From NCBI GenBank assembly GCA_051530055.1, contig CM121341.1:14074001-14138000 (forward strand): a stretch of DNA of 64,000 bases, read 5' to 3'. This DNA comes from Neoechinorhynchus agilis. Lineage: Eukaryota; Acanthocephala. A program made the translations under genes and the position numbers. Below, in pieces: positions 1-11,418 of this stretch. The notes below the pieces were generated by a model. It was given only the letters and a program-made list of their open reading frames with translations, did no database searches and had not been told where the DNA came from. The first letter of the stretch is position 1. Each line of letters begins with the position of its first letter.

Positions 1-1140
1 GACCTATTTGGTAAATGCGAAAATGTATTGATCTCTCTTATCCCAGACCGTAAAGGGGCTGACCGTACACGTTGAGGAGAAGCGGAGGGAGAGAGGATTA
101 TTGCGTAATGGTCTGAGGATGAGAAAGATTTAATCGAGATGTGAGTTGTGGCGGGTAGGAAATTTTACTAACTGGACGAAGTCAAGGAGAGATGGTGATG
201 TTGGAAGATTATTGAAATCACCAGGAATGATTCGATGTTCAAGACCAAGAGAGTGAAGATTTGCTATCATTGCATCAATCTCCTGTGATACCAGACCGAA
301 TGAAAATGGAGCTCCACCTCCTGCGCGTTCGTCTCTGTAAGAGTGGAAATAAGTGTACTCAGGAATTAAGGCGATGTAGGAATTGGAGGAGTGCAACCAC
401 GTTTACACAATGACCAAACGCGAAAGATGATCTATTTTAGATAACAGACTTCTTATGTTAGTTAAAAGAATGTAGGGAAATGGTTGTTTGAAAGAGCTTG
501 AAGGTGATGTATTTTGTGGGAGTTGGTTGGTGGAAGAGTTCGATGGATAAGTTTCTGAGCGTTTTTAGAGTGAGTAGTAATTTTTGATTCTGCCAACGTA
601 CAGTAGGGATTTTCGAAGGTGCCCAAAAATTTACTTGTTTTGCTGATTATAAATTATTGGAAGGGGGAGAAGACGGTTGTACATAGGCGAATGATGGATG
701 GAGTTCACAGTTTGAAGTGAGCTATCTGGGTATATTCGGTATGGTAGGGAGGAATTGACAAGTAAGAAGTGCTTTTGAACGGAGGATGCGGTGTTTCGTA
801 GATGGAAAGTGATTTCAGTTGACGAGGACGAGAGTTATTAGAGTTTTTGTCGGGGATGCGCTGGAAGGAGACCGGAAAAAGAAAGGGAAAGAAGGATTGG
901 GGAAAAAAATTGTCGACATGTGGTGTTTCTGAAGGTCTAATTTGCATAATGCTGTGATTTCGTGGATACCTGAGAGAAGATATTATGTGTAGGCCCATAG
1001 TGGGATGATATATCATGATATTGTTGGTTGCTGTAAGTCTGTTGCGGTGTTTGGGCGGTAACTGTGAGTGGTAGAGGGGGAAGGATGTATTGGAATTAAA
1101 GGTTTCGTGGGAGAAGCTATTTTCGTAGATAATCAAAGAT
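1..1140 (-). mobile_element. CR1-like LINE fragment, leader and endonuclease
   Basis: This is a piece of a CR1-like LINE, read right to left and cut off by the window edge. Around 465-425 the frame gives an endonuclease start (TNIRSLLSKIDHL). Positions 396-130 carry PGDFNN, and about 110-60 gives SDHYAIILSP, the SDH box at the end of an APE-type endonuclease. Upstream, 705-1136 is open and rich in Pro and Ser, like the leader of the longer copy at 25975-28600. Frames change between these blocks, so the copy is dead. The reverse transcriptase, if kept, lies left of the window. The clade name rests on the SNIRSLL-type endonuclease start shared with the other copy and is moderately sure. Confidence 0.65.
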
Positions 1141-1307
1141 GGTGGAAAGTTTTAAGAGATTTTGACTTGTGATGAAGATAATCCCGATTAAAAATCATTT
1201 TATTGTACTGAAATATTTCGCGAAGAAACCTCGCCTTATCAATTATCTAAAAAAGTATTTGGTTATTGCTATTTGTCGATAGGCGAAAATAAACGAAATT
1301 AAGATTT

Positions 1308-1560
1308 TATTGGATATTTCGATCCATTATCTCGGATCTTCTTCAGCGATTCTCAATTCAAGCGTCACGTTACATGCGGTGGGAGTTGCATCCTTAATTT
1401 GAAATCAGGCTTATTGCCCTCGAACGTTTCGAACCTATTTATATATAAGGATTCGATGACAATACGTTCGAAACGCCGACCATTGCGAACTAGTGTTGTA
1501 GCGGCACTAAAATCAATAGTGTGCCCTGTGTTTTGCATGGGCCACCACTGCGGAACTAAT
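1308..1560 (-). mobile_element. Penelope-like element, 3' end with GIY-YIG tail
   Basis: The minus strand from about 1555 to 1365 encodes the C-terminal half of a GIY-YIG nuclease of the kind fused to Penelope reverse transcriptases (NTGHTIDF, then IVIESLYI and GNKPDFKLR). The same order and wording recur in the fuller copy at 38936-39300. A hammerhead-like core follows directly behind the stop. The upstream part of the element is missing; beyond about 1560 the sequence belongs to the LINE on the other strand. The element is a fragment. Confidence 0.7.
1317..1346 (-). ncRNA. Hammerhead-like ribozyme core, family A
   Basis: Read on the minus strand, CTGAAGA (1346-1340) is followed by a stem II whose arms GATCC and GGATC are complementary, and then by GAAA (1320-1317). 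This matches the hammerhead consensus CUGANGA, stem II, GAAA. The core lies just downstream of the GIY-YIG frame of a Penelope-like element, a place where hammerheads are known in that class. Stems I and III are short or not obvious here, and cleavage activity is not shown. Confidence 0.65.
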
Positions 1561-1575
1561 ATCCAACTAATACCA

Positions 1576-2947
1576 ATGTTTTCGCAACCACCTAGTGTTG
1601 CGACGGAGGATGGCATACGGCAATCCAACTCACTGAAAATTAGGGTACCTCCGGACATACGGAGGCACCTTCTCAGTGATCGTTCAGAGGGTGACACACG
1701 GCCACCCACAAAGCTTCAAACTTCATCTTCAATAGGTGATACACACAAAATTATATACTTCGATCGGCCCGTTAAAAAGGACGATTACGTAACCAAAATA
1801 TCTGCGATTCCAATCGCATCAAAGGAAGCCACCTGGGGATGTTTCCTCAAACCATGGCTGAACACAAAGAAGGATAGTATACTAAGAATCAGATCAACTT
1901 CATTCTGGAATGGTACTTTAAAAATTGTCTTCGTCAACAAAACTGAAATGGACGACTTCGAATCCTTTGTGAAGGGTCGGCACGACGAAAAAAATTTCAA
2001 CATTCAATCCTTCCGAAACAAAGCAACTTTCATTGCTCACAACATTGGGAATTTATCTTCGCCTGATAAGATTCAAGACTTTGAGAAACAATTTCACCTA
2101 AAGTTTAAATTTTTCTTCAAATCCAGGAAGACGGGAAAGGCAATTCCAGTGGGAATAGTTGAAACCGACATGGATCAAATGGAAACTCTTTGCTCCCGCA
2201 AATGGATATTCCAGTGTATGGAAATCACATTCACAAAAAATTCAAATACAGAATCAAATCTCGTGTACCCACATTGCAACATATGCCTACAGTGGGGACA
2301 CTGGAATCAAAACTGTCCCAATAGAATCCCAAAAATGTTGCTTCTGTGCTGAGGATCACCACATGTCCTCGTGCACAAATAAAACAAGCAAATGTGCCAA
2401 TTATGGTGGATCGCACCGAAGTTATTATAAAGGATGTTCATGCTTTAAAGCTTACGTGGAGGCCTGGAAAACGGACTCCGAATTAAAAAGAAATTCGAAC
2501 AATATAAAGATCGCCCCATCAACACCCTCCTATCATACGAGTAAGATTACGGTTTCGAATAACGCCGGACCTCCATCCCAACCCGTCTGTAATGAAGAGG
2601 AGATATGCCAAAGAATCTTTGACAAAGTCCTACATGAAGTTACTCATCGGATATCAACACTTTTCAACAGCCTGCAGAAACAAATCGCTCAACAAATACA
2701 AAATTTACTCGCCATCACGATTCCGAATGCGATTATAAATCCGACACCGAATAACAATAACCTAGCAGCACCAGATTCGCATAAGGTCAGCAGTAACCCA
2801 CCTGCAACGGCCAATCCATACAGGGGAAAGAGACAACCGACTAAAGCTAGTAAAGCAGGTGGAAAAAACTTTCGTCGCTCGATAAATGAAGGAAATAACA
2901 AATTCATCACTAGCGACTCTGACGCTGTGATGGATGTTGTAGAATAA
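1576..2947 (+). pseudogene. LINE ORF1, nucleic-acid-binding protein (frame-shifted)
   Basis: The first in-frame Met that fits the element is at 1576. Reading runs to about 2340, then continues in another frame to TAA at 2945-2947. Around the shift lie three Cys/His clusters: CNICLQWGHWNQNC, CCFCAEDHHMSSC and CANYGGSHRSYYKGC. This is the zinc-knuckle arrangement of gag-like ORF1 proteins, which bind element RNA. The last 120 residues are polar and basic. The reading-frame change between the first and second knuckles and a Cys-to-Tyr-like change in the third point to decay. ORF2 begins three bases after the stop. Confidence 0.7.
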
Positions 2948-2949
2948 CG

Positions 2950-4622
2950 ATGAGTTGGTCCTCGCCAACGCCGCTTAACCTGCACTGCTTACAATGGAAT
3001 TCGGGTGGAGCCGCGGCTCTAAACAGGTTTGATATTTTTACTTACATCACAGAAGATGTTATCTGTATTCAAGAGGCCAAAAGGCTGCAGTAGGATCCTA
3101 TGTTTTACCACAAGCATTTTTTCTAAAATACGATGTTTTCCCAACATTTCCGTTGAATCATTACTGTAGCGGTCTCTTAACAATCTTTAAAAACATCTTT
3201 CAGCGTCGCTGATCCAAAATTACATTAGTGAAAATCTTTCCTATGCCATTTTTAAAATTCACGCGAACGGAAAGGCTGATTGGCAACATTTACGTACGTC
3301 CTAAATTTATGCATAAGAAAGATACGAAGGACATCATTTGTAACCTTTTAAGCTTGGGCAACATCTTTTTATTTGGTGATTTGAACGACCCTACAGGAAA
3401 ATGGACGAAAACTATAGCAAATAGAGAGGGCTCTCATGTATTTTTAACACCCACCCAACCCACATTTCACAGGATATCGAGTAATGTTCATTCTTGGTTG
3501 GATGGATGCTATGTCCCATCCAACCGACAGGAAAGCATTACAGTTGCAAAACAATGCGATTTGTCGGAAGTATGCTATCATGATCTGATAACATGGTACT
3601 TATCCAGCGACAAGTCTTTAAGCCGCAGATTCCGGTTTTCGCCCATTAACGTAGCTTTTTTCAATTTCGCCATTAAACGCTCCCTTCACGAATTTCTGAA
3701 TCTCCAGGACTGGAATTCTTTACTTTTTAATTTCTCGAACAAATTTCTATCTATCCCCAATCATTTTTCAAGAGGAGTAGTTACCTCCAACTATCTTAGA
3801 TACTGTGCATCCCAAATTATAAAAGCTAATACACATCAGGATGCTCCTATGCAAAAACTTTGGTCAAATAAATACTGGGCTTCTGCAACGAGAGCTATCT
3901 ATGACTCCCTATGTCAAAATTTTAGGTATCGCTGCCTCATTTCATTCGATTTCACCGCAGCATATGACAACATTGATCTGCAATTTTTAATGCACTACAT
4001 GGTCCTTCTCAACTTCCCACAGGATATTGTAGTTCGTATCAGAGATATTCTAGCCACCAAATAATTTTACCTCGAGGACGACGAGGATCATAAAATCTTC
4101 TATCCTAAAAAAGGTTTACCGCAGGGCTCCCCTCTATCCCCTATTTTATTTCTAATAGCTATGCAATTTATAGCCAATTTTTATAAGGACGGTGTTAACA
4201 TTTTTATATACGCTGACGATATAAGTGCAGTTTTATTTACCAATAACCCCTGGGAATTACCTATATTACTGAAGGAATTGTTAGCTTTTTTCAATAGAAA
4301 TGCAGCACATATGGGCATCGGGCTGAACCTTAACAAAGCCAATATTATGGATGTAGCTGGCAGCAATTATGTTAATAAGAAACTTAATTTAATAATTAAA
4401 AATCAATTTTTACGTATTTTATATCGAACTAACAACGTTGGTAATTTACATTTTAATAAAATTAAAATTTTAGGTTACAATTTGAACGCAAAATTGAATG
4501 AAAATTTAGAAATGAAACATTTTAAAAGAATTTTAAAAACTTCCAAACTTTACTGTACAAGAGCGTTGAGGCTGCAACTGAGCTACGTTGAGACGGGCAG
4601 TCTTGTTTCGAACAGGCGATGA
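2950..4622 (+). pseudogene. LINE ORF2, endonuclease plus reverse transcriptase (broken)
   Basis: The start ATG (2950) lies three bases after the ORF1 stop. The first residues include LHCLQWNSGGAAALN and VICIQEA, the beginning of an APE-type endonuclease, and FGDLNDPTGK near 3376 is its GDxN box. The reverse transcriptase shows FDFTAAYDN (near 3950, motif A), GLPQGSPLSPILF (near 4112, motif B) and FIYADDI (near 4200, the catalytic YADD). The frame is interrupted by a stop near 3090, by frame changes before 3228, and by a stop near 4064 between motifs A and B. It ends with a short thumb region at 4622. Confidence 0.75.
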
Positions 4623-4740
4623 AGCTTTGTTTTACTCTTATCTCTTTTGTAATTGTCGAGAGGAGAAATAGGCTGAGCGTTGACGATGGGCTAAGCGTTG
4701 TTAAAAAGAGCTAGAGAATAAACGTGATTTGTTTCATTAA

Positions 4741-5560
4741 TTTATCAAGAAATGTTCTTGTGCTTTCATTTTTCGCTTAATGGCTATTATCGCAAAATTA
4801 GAATAATGTTCATTTTATTCAGGTCAATCGTTTAGCATGTCAATTACAGTAGCTCTTTTAGCAGCGATTCTATGGAGGAAAATCTGCGCTTAAAAATTAG
4901 TATAAAATAAGTGATTGATGGATTTCTTAAAACTCGGCATTGTATTCACTTTCTCTTAGACTACTCACGTGTCGCGCTGATTCCACACGCGAGAATCCTT
5001 TATGCTTTCTCGTGGCAGTTCGTCCTATTTTTAGGGTTTCTCGCAAAATTATTTTAGCTGTTAAACTTCAATAATTTTTTCTAAAGTGGCTCGTATTTTC
5101 ACGAAAACTTATTGATTTAACGATTGCTCCTGTAATAACTACCAGCATCTAAAATTTTAGAATCTTGTCCGAGTTGTCTTCGGAAAATCGTCGTTCCTCT
5201 CAATATTCAACAAAAAAATAATACAATAAATACATCGTAATTATATTTTAACCCCCGATTCTCTTACTTTTTAAGAGGATGGACAAGATAACGCTTCTAA
5301 GAAGTGCGCATTCTACTTTAAGTCTCATTGGTTGCAAGATTATGCTTACAATGACTCGTTTTTCGAGGTAAATAACATATTTCAGTGCGATTTGTCGAGG
5401 CTGTACCTAGCAAAAATACAGCTCTAGCTACACATTTTTTGAGCTGCGCAAATGAAAGTTGAGCTTGAAGATAAGCATATAGATTTGGTTTTTCAATCAA
5501 TCATCCCTAAGCGTGCTTTTTATCGATTTTTTTAAAACGTTTGAGATATTCGCAACTGGA
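4741..5560 (+). repeat. Dispersed repeat family U3, copy 1
   Basis: This stretch aligns with 57170-57950 and in part with 20740-21020. Shared landmarks are the opening around TTTCATTAATTT, the segment around TCCTATTTTTAGG, and a block at 5318-5420 that is nearly identical to 57665-57775. In that block the minus strand keeps an open peptide (STNRT, then LPRKTSHCKHNLATNE). I do not recognise the family. It could be a non-autonomous element or a duplicated host exon with its flanks. Confidence 0.55.
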
Positions 5561-5726
5561 TTGCACGCTCGCAGTAACTTTCTAGCTCAATGTTTACCTT
5601 AATTTATCTTGTTTCAATTCTGCTAATTAATTTAATTATAAAATCATCTCATGCTTTTAAATGCTACCCTTGATTTTGTGCATTATTTATTTATTTTTAC
5701 AATAATTTATTTTTTTATTAAAAAAC

Positions 5727-7082
5727 TCAATCGTACTTCACCGTCCCCAAGACGCTCGCTGCGTTTCCTCGCTGGATAGCCAAGGATATGTTCTGCACTA
5801 GGAACGAACGAGCCCTCCTGTCATTGGTCGAGTTGATCAGTCGATGCCCCAGTTCGAAAACAAAACTCCTCGCCGCACGTCCGAAAGCTCCTAAGGTTTC
5901 CACTGCGAAGGGGAAAAAATGATGAGAATTCGTACAATCAGCGTATTTTGCAACCTTACGGAGCTCAGCTGCTGATGTGGCTCCCCCAGCCCCAGAGGAT
6001 GCATCTCGCAGATTGCTGGCTGCAAGGGAGTCGACGCATGTTGCGTCCCATAGGAGACATCTCCCCCTGCTCCAAGGAAAAACGGTAACTCAGTCCGGCC
6101 TACGCCCATCGATCCTGCAGATGTTGCTAGGCTCGAGGATATTCGGAGAGTTAGCCGTTTTCAAAGCGCGGCTCAGCAATGCGTTTATTTCGGCGTGTCT
6201 AGCAAAACGGCCACTTGAGCGTTTACAGGCTAATCCGTGCCTGCCCGAGGGGTCAACTTCCGTCCCGCATCGGCAGGTGTGAGGGATACAAACCGGGAGC
6301 CCGAGCCCCAGAGACACTGCGATTCTGAGAGCCTCGCCGTCTAATCTCGAACCGAGATTTGCTGATGGTACAGCTTTCAACAAGGCACCGGACTGTTTGC
6401 AGGAAACTGCAGTTAATCGCGTTCTATCCACGTCGGAGAGCGAGTCAAAAAGTGAGGTGTGAACACGCTCCACTAACGGAATGTCCCACGATTTCTGTTT
6501 TTCCGGGAGGTCTGGAATCTTGTCGAGGTTAGACAGACACATCCAAAGATGAAGAGCGGGCTCCAGGCTGATGTCCTCCTCAAAATTATGTCTCAAAATC
6601 AATCTGGAAAGGCGCTTGGACCTACTAAGAGACGATGGAAAGGCTGGAAGCGCAATGGCTGAGCTGGCACGAATACCGATCCCTCCGCAGCTTGTGGGCA
6701 AAGATGCCTGGGTCCAGCCAGTGTCGGGGAGCATAATATTAAGGATCTTACATAGACCATCCCTTAAAGAACCATCAATCTCTTTCAATTCGGGCTGACA
6801 TTGAAAGGAAGGGGTTGACCGCAGTTTATGGAGGATGCGTGGAATGAAGATGCAATTTTTTAAAAGGAAGAGAGCATCGTGAGGGGAAAGTTCAGAGGCC
6901 CTTGAACAGATGAGATCAATGGAAGATCTGATTTTCCTGATCTCGGCCTGCATATTCTCCTCGAGAACGCAGCTTCCCAGCAGTTCTAAGCTGGACTTGG
7001 TGATAAGTCGGATATTAGGTGCGGCCTTTTCAAACTCTCTCAAAATTTGTGCGCGTTCCTCGTCCCCACAATTCAAAACCAA
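5727..7082 (-). pseudogene. R2-like LINE thumb, CCHC knuckle and restriction-like endonuclease
   Basis: The frame starts with the thumb region and reaches the knuckle CRCGTEVDPSGRHGLAC (C-x-C-x8-H-x3-C). It then runs through ICRIDGRRPD, where a TGA at 6091-6089 interrupts it. Reading on in the same frame gives CLLWDATCVDSLA and ends in QRGNAASVLGTVKYD at 5727. RPD and WD are the metal-binding positions expected in a PD-(D/E)XK nuclease, which nicks the target site. Only the one TGA separates the two halves. The same region is what most of the truncated copies in the window retain. Confidence 0.75.
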
Positions 7083-7102
7083 AATTTCGCACTTGCTTGG
7101 GT

Positions 7103-8200
7103 TCAGTTTGAGGCCAATTTTTTACATTCTTCTAAAAGAACCGTTAAATCTTGTAGGACTTCAGACGGGGAACCTCCTAGAGTAGCGTCATCCAGATACC
7201 AGGCGTTGCATGGTGATCGAAGAGATTGCGCCAGATTGTTTGTCGTCAGAGCAAAACCTAAAGGCCCCAGAGGGTCCCCTTGCTGCACACCCGATTGAAA
7301 CCAGATCAGTTCATTATTATATACGAGCGGGGTGTGAGAGCAATATGCTAACTGAAAGTAGGGGAGAAGCTCTGGAATAGTGTTTCCGACTGTTGAGATT
7401 AAGATGCCTCGATCGATAGTGTTGAAGGCATTTGCGAAATCGCACTTCAGGATTACCTGAACGCCCCTACCAGAATTAATAAAAGAACGCAGCGCGTGGA
7501 CTATAGCCTCTGCTCCACAAGGAGAGCAACATCCGAGCTGGACGGGCCTAAGGATCTGGCCTGCTTTTTCCGCGACCCTTTTTGACAGAATCTTTCCGGT
7601 GAGACGGCGAAGGGTAGTTCCGATTGCTATGGGACGAATCCCACCGTCCTTCTTATTAAGGGCAGTGGTAATTGTGTCCCCCGCAAAAGTATCCGTTGAT
7701 GAGAGAAGGCGCACGGCTCCACGGATGTCGCCGTCGGACAACTTGGCCGATACGCGTTCTCCTAAGCGTCTAGATGAAAAACGACGAGAACCTTCAGATT
7801 TCGTCGAAAAGGATGTTGGATCCTCGGCAGATTTGAGCACAGCGAGGAAATTATCAGGGAAGTTGGCGACTCTGGACTTGACAATTGATGTCAAGGATTC
7901 CTCTGAGGACTCACCGGCGAATAATACGAGTCGAGGGAAGGCGAACAAACGCATCCGGGATATTGCGCTATTATTACAGACACATTCATTTAAAAGGTCC
8001 GCAAATGCGGAACCTACTTGATACCGGGCGCCTTTAGGAATTCGTTTGAGGACGTGATTGGGAAGGACACGAAAAAGTTTCGCAATTAAGGGAAGATTTT
8101 GTGAATCAAAGTCAAGTTCACAATTTGGTAGGGGAAGAGCTGATATCTTCAGGAGACATGCCCGACCCTTCGCAGCGTGAAGAACGGGGACCGTGAACAT
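7103..8200 (-). pseudogene. R2-like LINE reverse transcriptase
   Basis: The 365-residue frame copies element RNA into DNA at the nicked target. Visible motifs are GGIRPIAIG (motif 1-2), ILKCDFANAFN (motif A, catalytic Asp), SGVQQGDPLGPLGFAL (motif B) and WYLDDATL (motif C, YLDD in place of YADD). The Leu in YLDD is shared by the copies at 30635 and 47520, so it is a family trait. The frame stops at 7103-7105, right after ECKKLASN; continuing one base shifted gives NPSKCEILVLNCGD, the normal next segment. This is therefore a single frameshift rather than a natural end. Confidence 0.8.
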
Positions 8201-8318
8201 GGAGGAGACCTAATTTCGTGACTCTGACTACTTTTGAGCAGATCTTACACAAACCTGTGGAAACCTTGGAGGCGGACGTAGCATCGATGCCGGAAGAAGT
8301 AGGTTCGCAAAAAGACAT
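8118..8318 (-). pseudogene. R2-like LINE N-terminal zinc finger
   Basis: A 66-codon open piece contains CKICSKVV, a following GLLHVHG and SRCEGSG. The spacing C-x2-C, then H, then C suggests a single Cys/His finger used in DNA or RNA binding at the N-terminus of such elements. It overlaps the reverse transcriptase frame in another register, so at least one base change separates the two in this copy. Confidence 0.6.
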
Positions 8319-8330
8319 TCTCCAGTACGA

Positions 8331-8800
8331 GCGTCAGTGAGTTTGTGTGTGTCCTTTGGATTGTTTTGGGTTGAATAATTGCTTGTAAGTTTTGCTTTCG
8401 GAAATTGGGTAATAGATTGTCTTGTTTGCAAGTGTTTACGAGGTTGGAGTTTCGTTCAGTTGTTTGCAAGTGTTAACTTTTTTGAAAGAGCCGCGGTTTA
8501 GTATTTGGACTTGCTTGTGGCTTGTAAGTTCGCTTTTAGGTGACTGATGAGGTGAGATTTCCTTGTATGCAAGTTTTTTCATGTAAAATCAGCGATTATT
8601 ACCGTTGAGCTAGATTTCTTTGCAGCGACCAATTGACACATATACATTCATTGTAATTTTTGTTTCGTTTGATTGACATAAATTGAGGCACCGAACAAAG
8701 CCAAGTGTCGGATTGATATAATCCCTTGGTCTTTATTCTTGCCTCATGTTCATCGGAATCGTAAAAGCATGCGCAATTAGACATTCAATATAGCGCAAAT
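8331..8800. other. AT-rich stretch without a gene
   Basis: This stretch lies upstream of the R2-like element and may include its 5' untranslated part. Short related words around TTGCAAGTGTT and GCTTGTAAGT recur between 8385 and 8530. I see no frame, RNA gene or known repeat. Confidence 0.4.
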
Positions 8801-10240
8801 ATCATAAAAATAATCGTCTTGCATCTCTTTCTGTTAGGAAGCCGATTAATTTGAAAAATATATCACTTTCTGCTGATAACAGCTTGTGTATTCGGCTCCG
8901 TACCGAATTGCAGTCCAAGTTATTCGAATCTTTTGAACACAGAACTCTAAAGACTGAGTTCCCCATCTTCACGTACTTACACGTATTCAGAAAAGGGGAG
9001 TAGAACAATATTTTGGGTAAAAATAATTTGTTTAAAAAAGACTGTAGAGGATCGCCATCGAATTTCAATTTCAAAAATATTTTATTTAATTTAAAAATAA
9101 AGATTTCAAAAACCTCCGTTCCGGAGGTCTGCCGCGTGCGAAAAAGCACAAAGACCCTCCTATGATGCTTTTGAGCAGTCGTAATAGAATTGGAATAGGC
9201 ACTAGAAGATACCTTGAGCGCTTTATGAGTGATTTAATTTCTTAAAAACTGCTTTTCAAAGAGGTGTTAATAAAAATTCAGTTTTTAGTTGAATGGAAAT
9301 CAATTCCCAACACACGAGAGTGTCTCTTAATTGTAAACGTTTTGTCAAATGGAGATGTGGTACATAAGAGAGCCAGCGATTTCCTTGATCCAACAGACTT
9401 GGTAAGAGGAATTATAAAAGATTTATTAAGATTTAAGATAAGATTGCCTTTTGATAATGCAGAAGATGGATCGACTTCATAAAAAAAGGATTTTGATTCT
9501 ATTAAATGCTGGGTTTGGTAAACAAATATTAAGAGGAATCTTGTAAAAGGTAAGGGCTTCATATAAGAAAGTTCTGCCCAAGGCATCAAAAGCCTTATTC
9601 AAATCGAGCTGGATCATAACTTTGTTTGTATTATAAGCCGCATTTAAGTCGTGTAACTCTGTAGAAGGGAATGAACTCCCCGCCGGCGTACAAATCCATG
9701 AAAATATTTAGGGATTATGCGTCGTTTTTCTAAGAAATCCAACAATTCATAGTTAATGATTCTCTCCAGACAGGATATGATGGGATTCTGAATCGCAATT
9801 ATTCTAATATGACTGGGCGAGTAACACATCCCTTGGATTTAGGGATAAAAACTTTCTTTACAACATTTATTTTTAACAAATCCGCAAAGTTAAGTTTAGA
9901 TTCAATAAATTTGTTGGAAAAAGCTGATCTATTATCAGGATTGATTCCAGAAAAAATATTAGGGAAAACAGAAAAGTCATTGTGTGCGGTAAAAGAAAAT
10001 TGAAGCAAATTTCGTATTAAATGATTTTTTTATGTTGTATTCGATATTATTTTGGAGTCCTTTGGGGTTCAGATATTTCTGGAAAAAGGTTTTTGATAGG
10101 GATGAAGGGGTGTGGATTCCCATGTCTTCTTTTGCAACTTTAATCATATAGTTCTCTTTACGAATGGGGCGGTCTAAACTTTTGGGAATGACAGCTGAGG
10201 GGTAGAAAGGCTTTGAGGGAGTAAAACGGGGCACAATCAC
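8801..10240 (-). mobile_element. LINE fragment, reverse transcriptase (I/jockey-like)
   Basis: The minus strand carries broken reverse transcriptase segments in order. A linker at 10240-9980 is followed by VFIPKSKGCVTRPVILE (near 9850) and IISCLERIINYELLDFL (near 9760). Next come KVMIQLDLNKAFD (near 9620, motif A) and a thumb ending VLGIDFHSTKN (9278). A tail at 9149-8802 follows. Several frame changes separate the parts. The wording differs from the R2-like and CR1-like families here and is nearest to the LINE at 1566-4740, but I cannot fix the clade. Confidence 0.55.
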
Positions 10241-10569
10241 TCAAAACTTCACTTACCCGCGGAGGGGGGGGTTAACCAAACTAATTTGGGAGCCTCTCGG
10301 CATCCCATCAGGGGGGTCCGGTGTTTTTGAGACATCTTCGTCATCGACTTCCGTCGATTCACAAGGACCTCCAGCTCTATCGTCAGGAGAATCCGGATCT
10401 TGCAAAAGTACCTTATTTTGCGGAGCGCAATTTTTTTAACACAAAAACCGCGCATGTCCAAATGTCCATTAAAAAATATTTTGTATGACGATGCAATGCG
10501 AATATTTGCAGTCGAATGAAACTAAATAAATAAATCAGTGTTTAATAATTTAAGATTCATAACTCGTTA

Positions 10570-11110
10570 ATTTCAGATTCTCGTGACCTGGTGAACCGAA
10601 TTCGATTGGCGGCAGTCGCTACAAGAGAATCGGGTGCTTGATTCAACGCAATCCCAATCGCTTCTGTGGGATTACCGATGTGCACATCCCGTCGCTGCCG
10701 TTGTGAAGCGACTGTTGAACCACCGTGGCGCCATGGTATCGGCTGTCGGCAATCAGGTGGGAGGAAACGTCGAAGTGAACGTAATTCTTAGCTGTGCCCT
10801 GAATGCTGTGAAGGCGCCTAACATCCTAGAACCGAGCAATCTTTGCCGATTCGATGGCCGTAGGACGGTGTCACAGTATTCTCGTGGAGAGAAGGAAAAT
10901 GCCTTCTCTGGGACGCCATTCGCAGCCAGCAACATGAAATTCGCGGCTCGCCGCTGAAGACCCCAAAAGAAACTGGGAAATCATTATTTCGTTCCCTATG
11001 ACGTCGAGACACTCGGGTGGTTTCTTACGATACGAGGGCGTGCGATGGGGTACGCTGCATCCGTCCTTTCGACCGTTACACCAGGACGGCAACTGAGTGA
11101 TCCAGAGCGG
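10570..11110 (+). mobile_element. R2-like LINE 3' fragment, old
   Basis: Short in-phase pieces spread over three frames match the R2-like C-terminus: TRESGA, CRCEATVEPPWRHG, LEPSNLCRFDGRR and WREGKCLLWDA, then a 3' end GTGATCCAGAGCGGTAGTGT at about 11097-11116 that recurs at 53716. The closest relative in the window is the copy at 52765-53740. Many changes make this one of the oldest copies. Confidence 0.6.
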
Positions 11111-11418
11111 TAGTGTGAATGTTGGTAATCTACAAATTCTGCCAGTTTATACCTTTTATCTTGTCTGGCTGGGCGGTTACATTTTTATCCAAGTGTTAAG
11201 AACATACCTTACACGGCTGATAATTTTGTTTTTATCGCATTTTTTAGATCGACTAAACAGTCAGACTAAAGTGCGTTATTTTCCTTTTTAATCTAGGTTG
11301 CTCGTTAAACGTGATGCCACGCGTCCAGTTCACGAAAATAATGCATTGAACTAAGCTATCATTTTTAGTCATCATTAAATTAATAGAATATCGATTATTG
11401 ATAACGTAATCGATTTAA

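Larger units (their letters stand above)
1566..4740 (+). mobile_element. LINE with knuckle-bearing ORF1 and APE/RT ORF2 (I/jockey-like)
   Basis: This is a near full-length non-LTR retrotransposon on the plus strand. ORF1 (1576-2947) encodes an RNA-binding protein with three Cys/His knuckles. ORF2 (2950-4622) opens with an APE-type endonuclease and carries reverse transcriptase motifs. A two-ORF layout with gag-like knuckles is typical of the I and jockey groups; I cannot place it more finely by eye. Both frames contain breaks, so this copy is inactive. Its left end abuts the Penelope fragment near 1560, and its right end fades near 4740 into another repeat family. Confidence 0.75.
5727..8330 (-). 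mobile_element. R2-like LINE, near full-length copy
   Basis: This is the longest copy in the window of its most common element. In minus-strand order it encodes an N-terminal Cys/His finger (CKICSKVV, then HVHG and RCEGSG), a reverse transcriptase, and a C-terminal CCHC knuckle followed by an RPD...WD restriction-like endonuclease. This domain order, with no APE endonuclease, is that of the R2/NeSL/CRE side of the LINE tree. The end is TGA at 5729-5727. I count about three lesions in 2.6 kb: a frame change after the finger, one after the reverse transcriptase, and one in-frame TGA after RPD. The copy is therefore young compared with its relatives here. Confidence 0.8.

Noticed and set aside
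5977-6798. Plus-strand openings over the R2-like nuclease region
   Set aside because: Antisense shadow of the LINE protein, as shown by its knuckle and RPD box on the minus strand.
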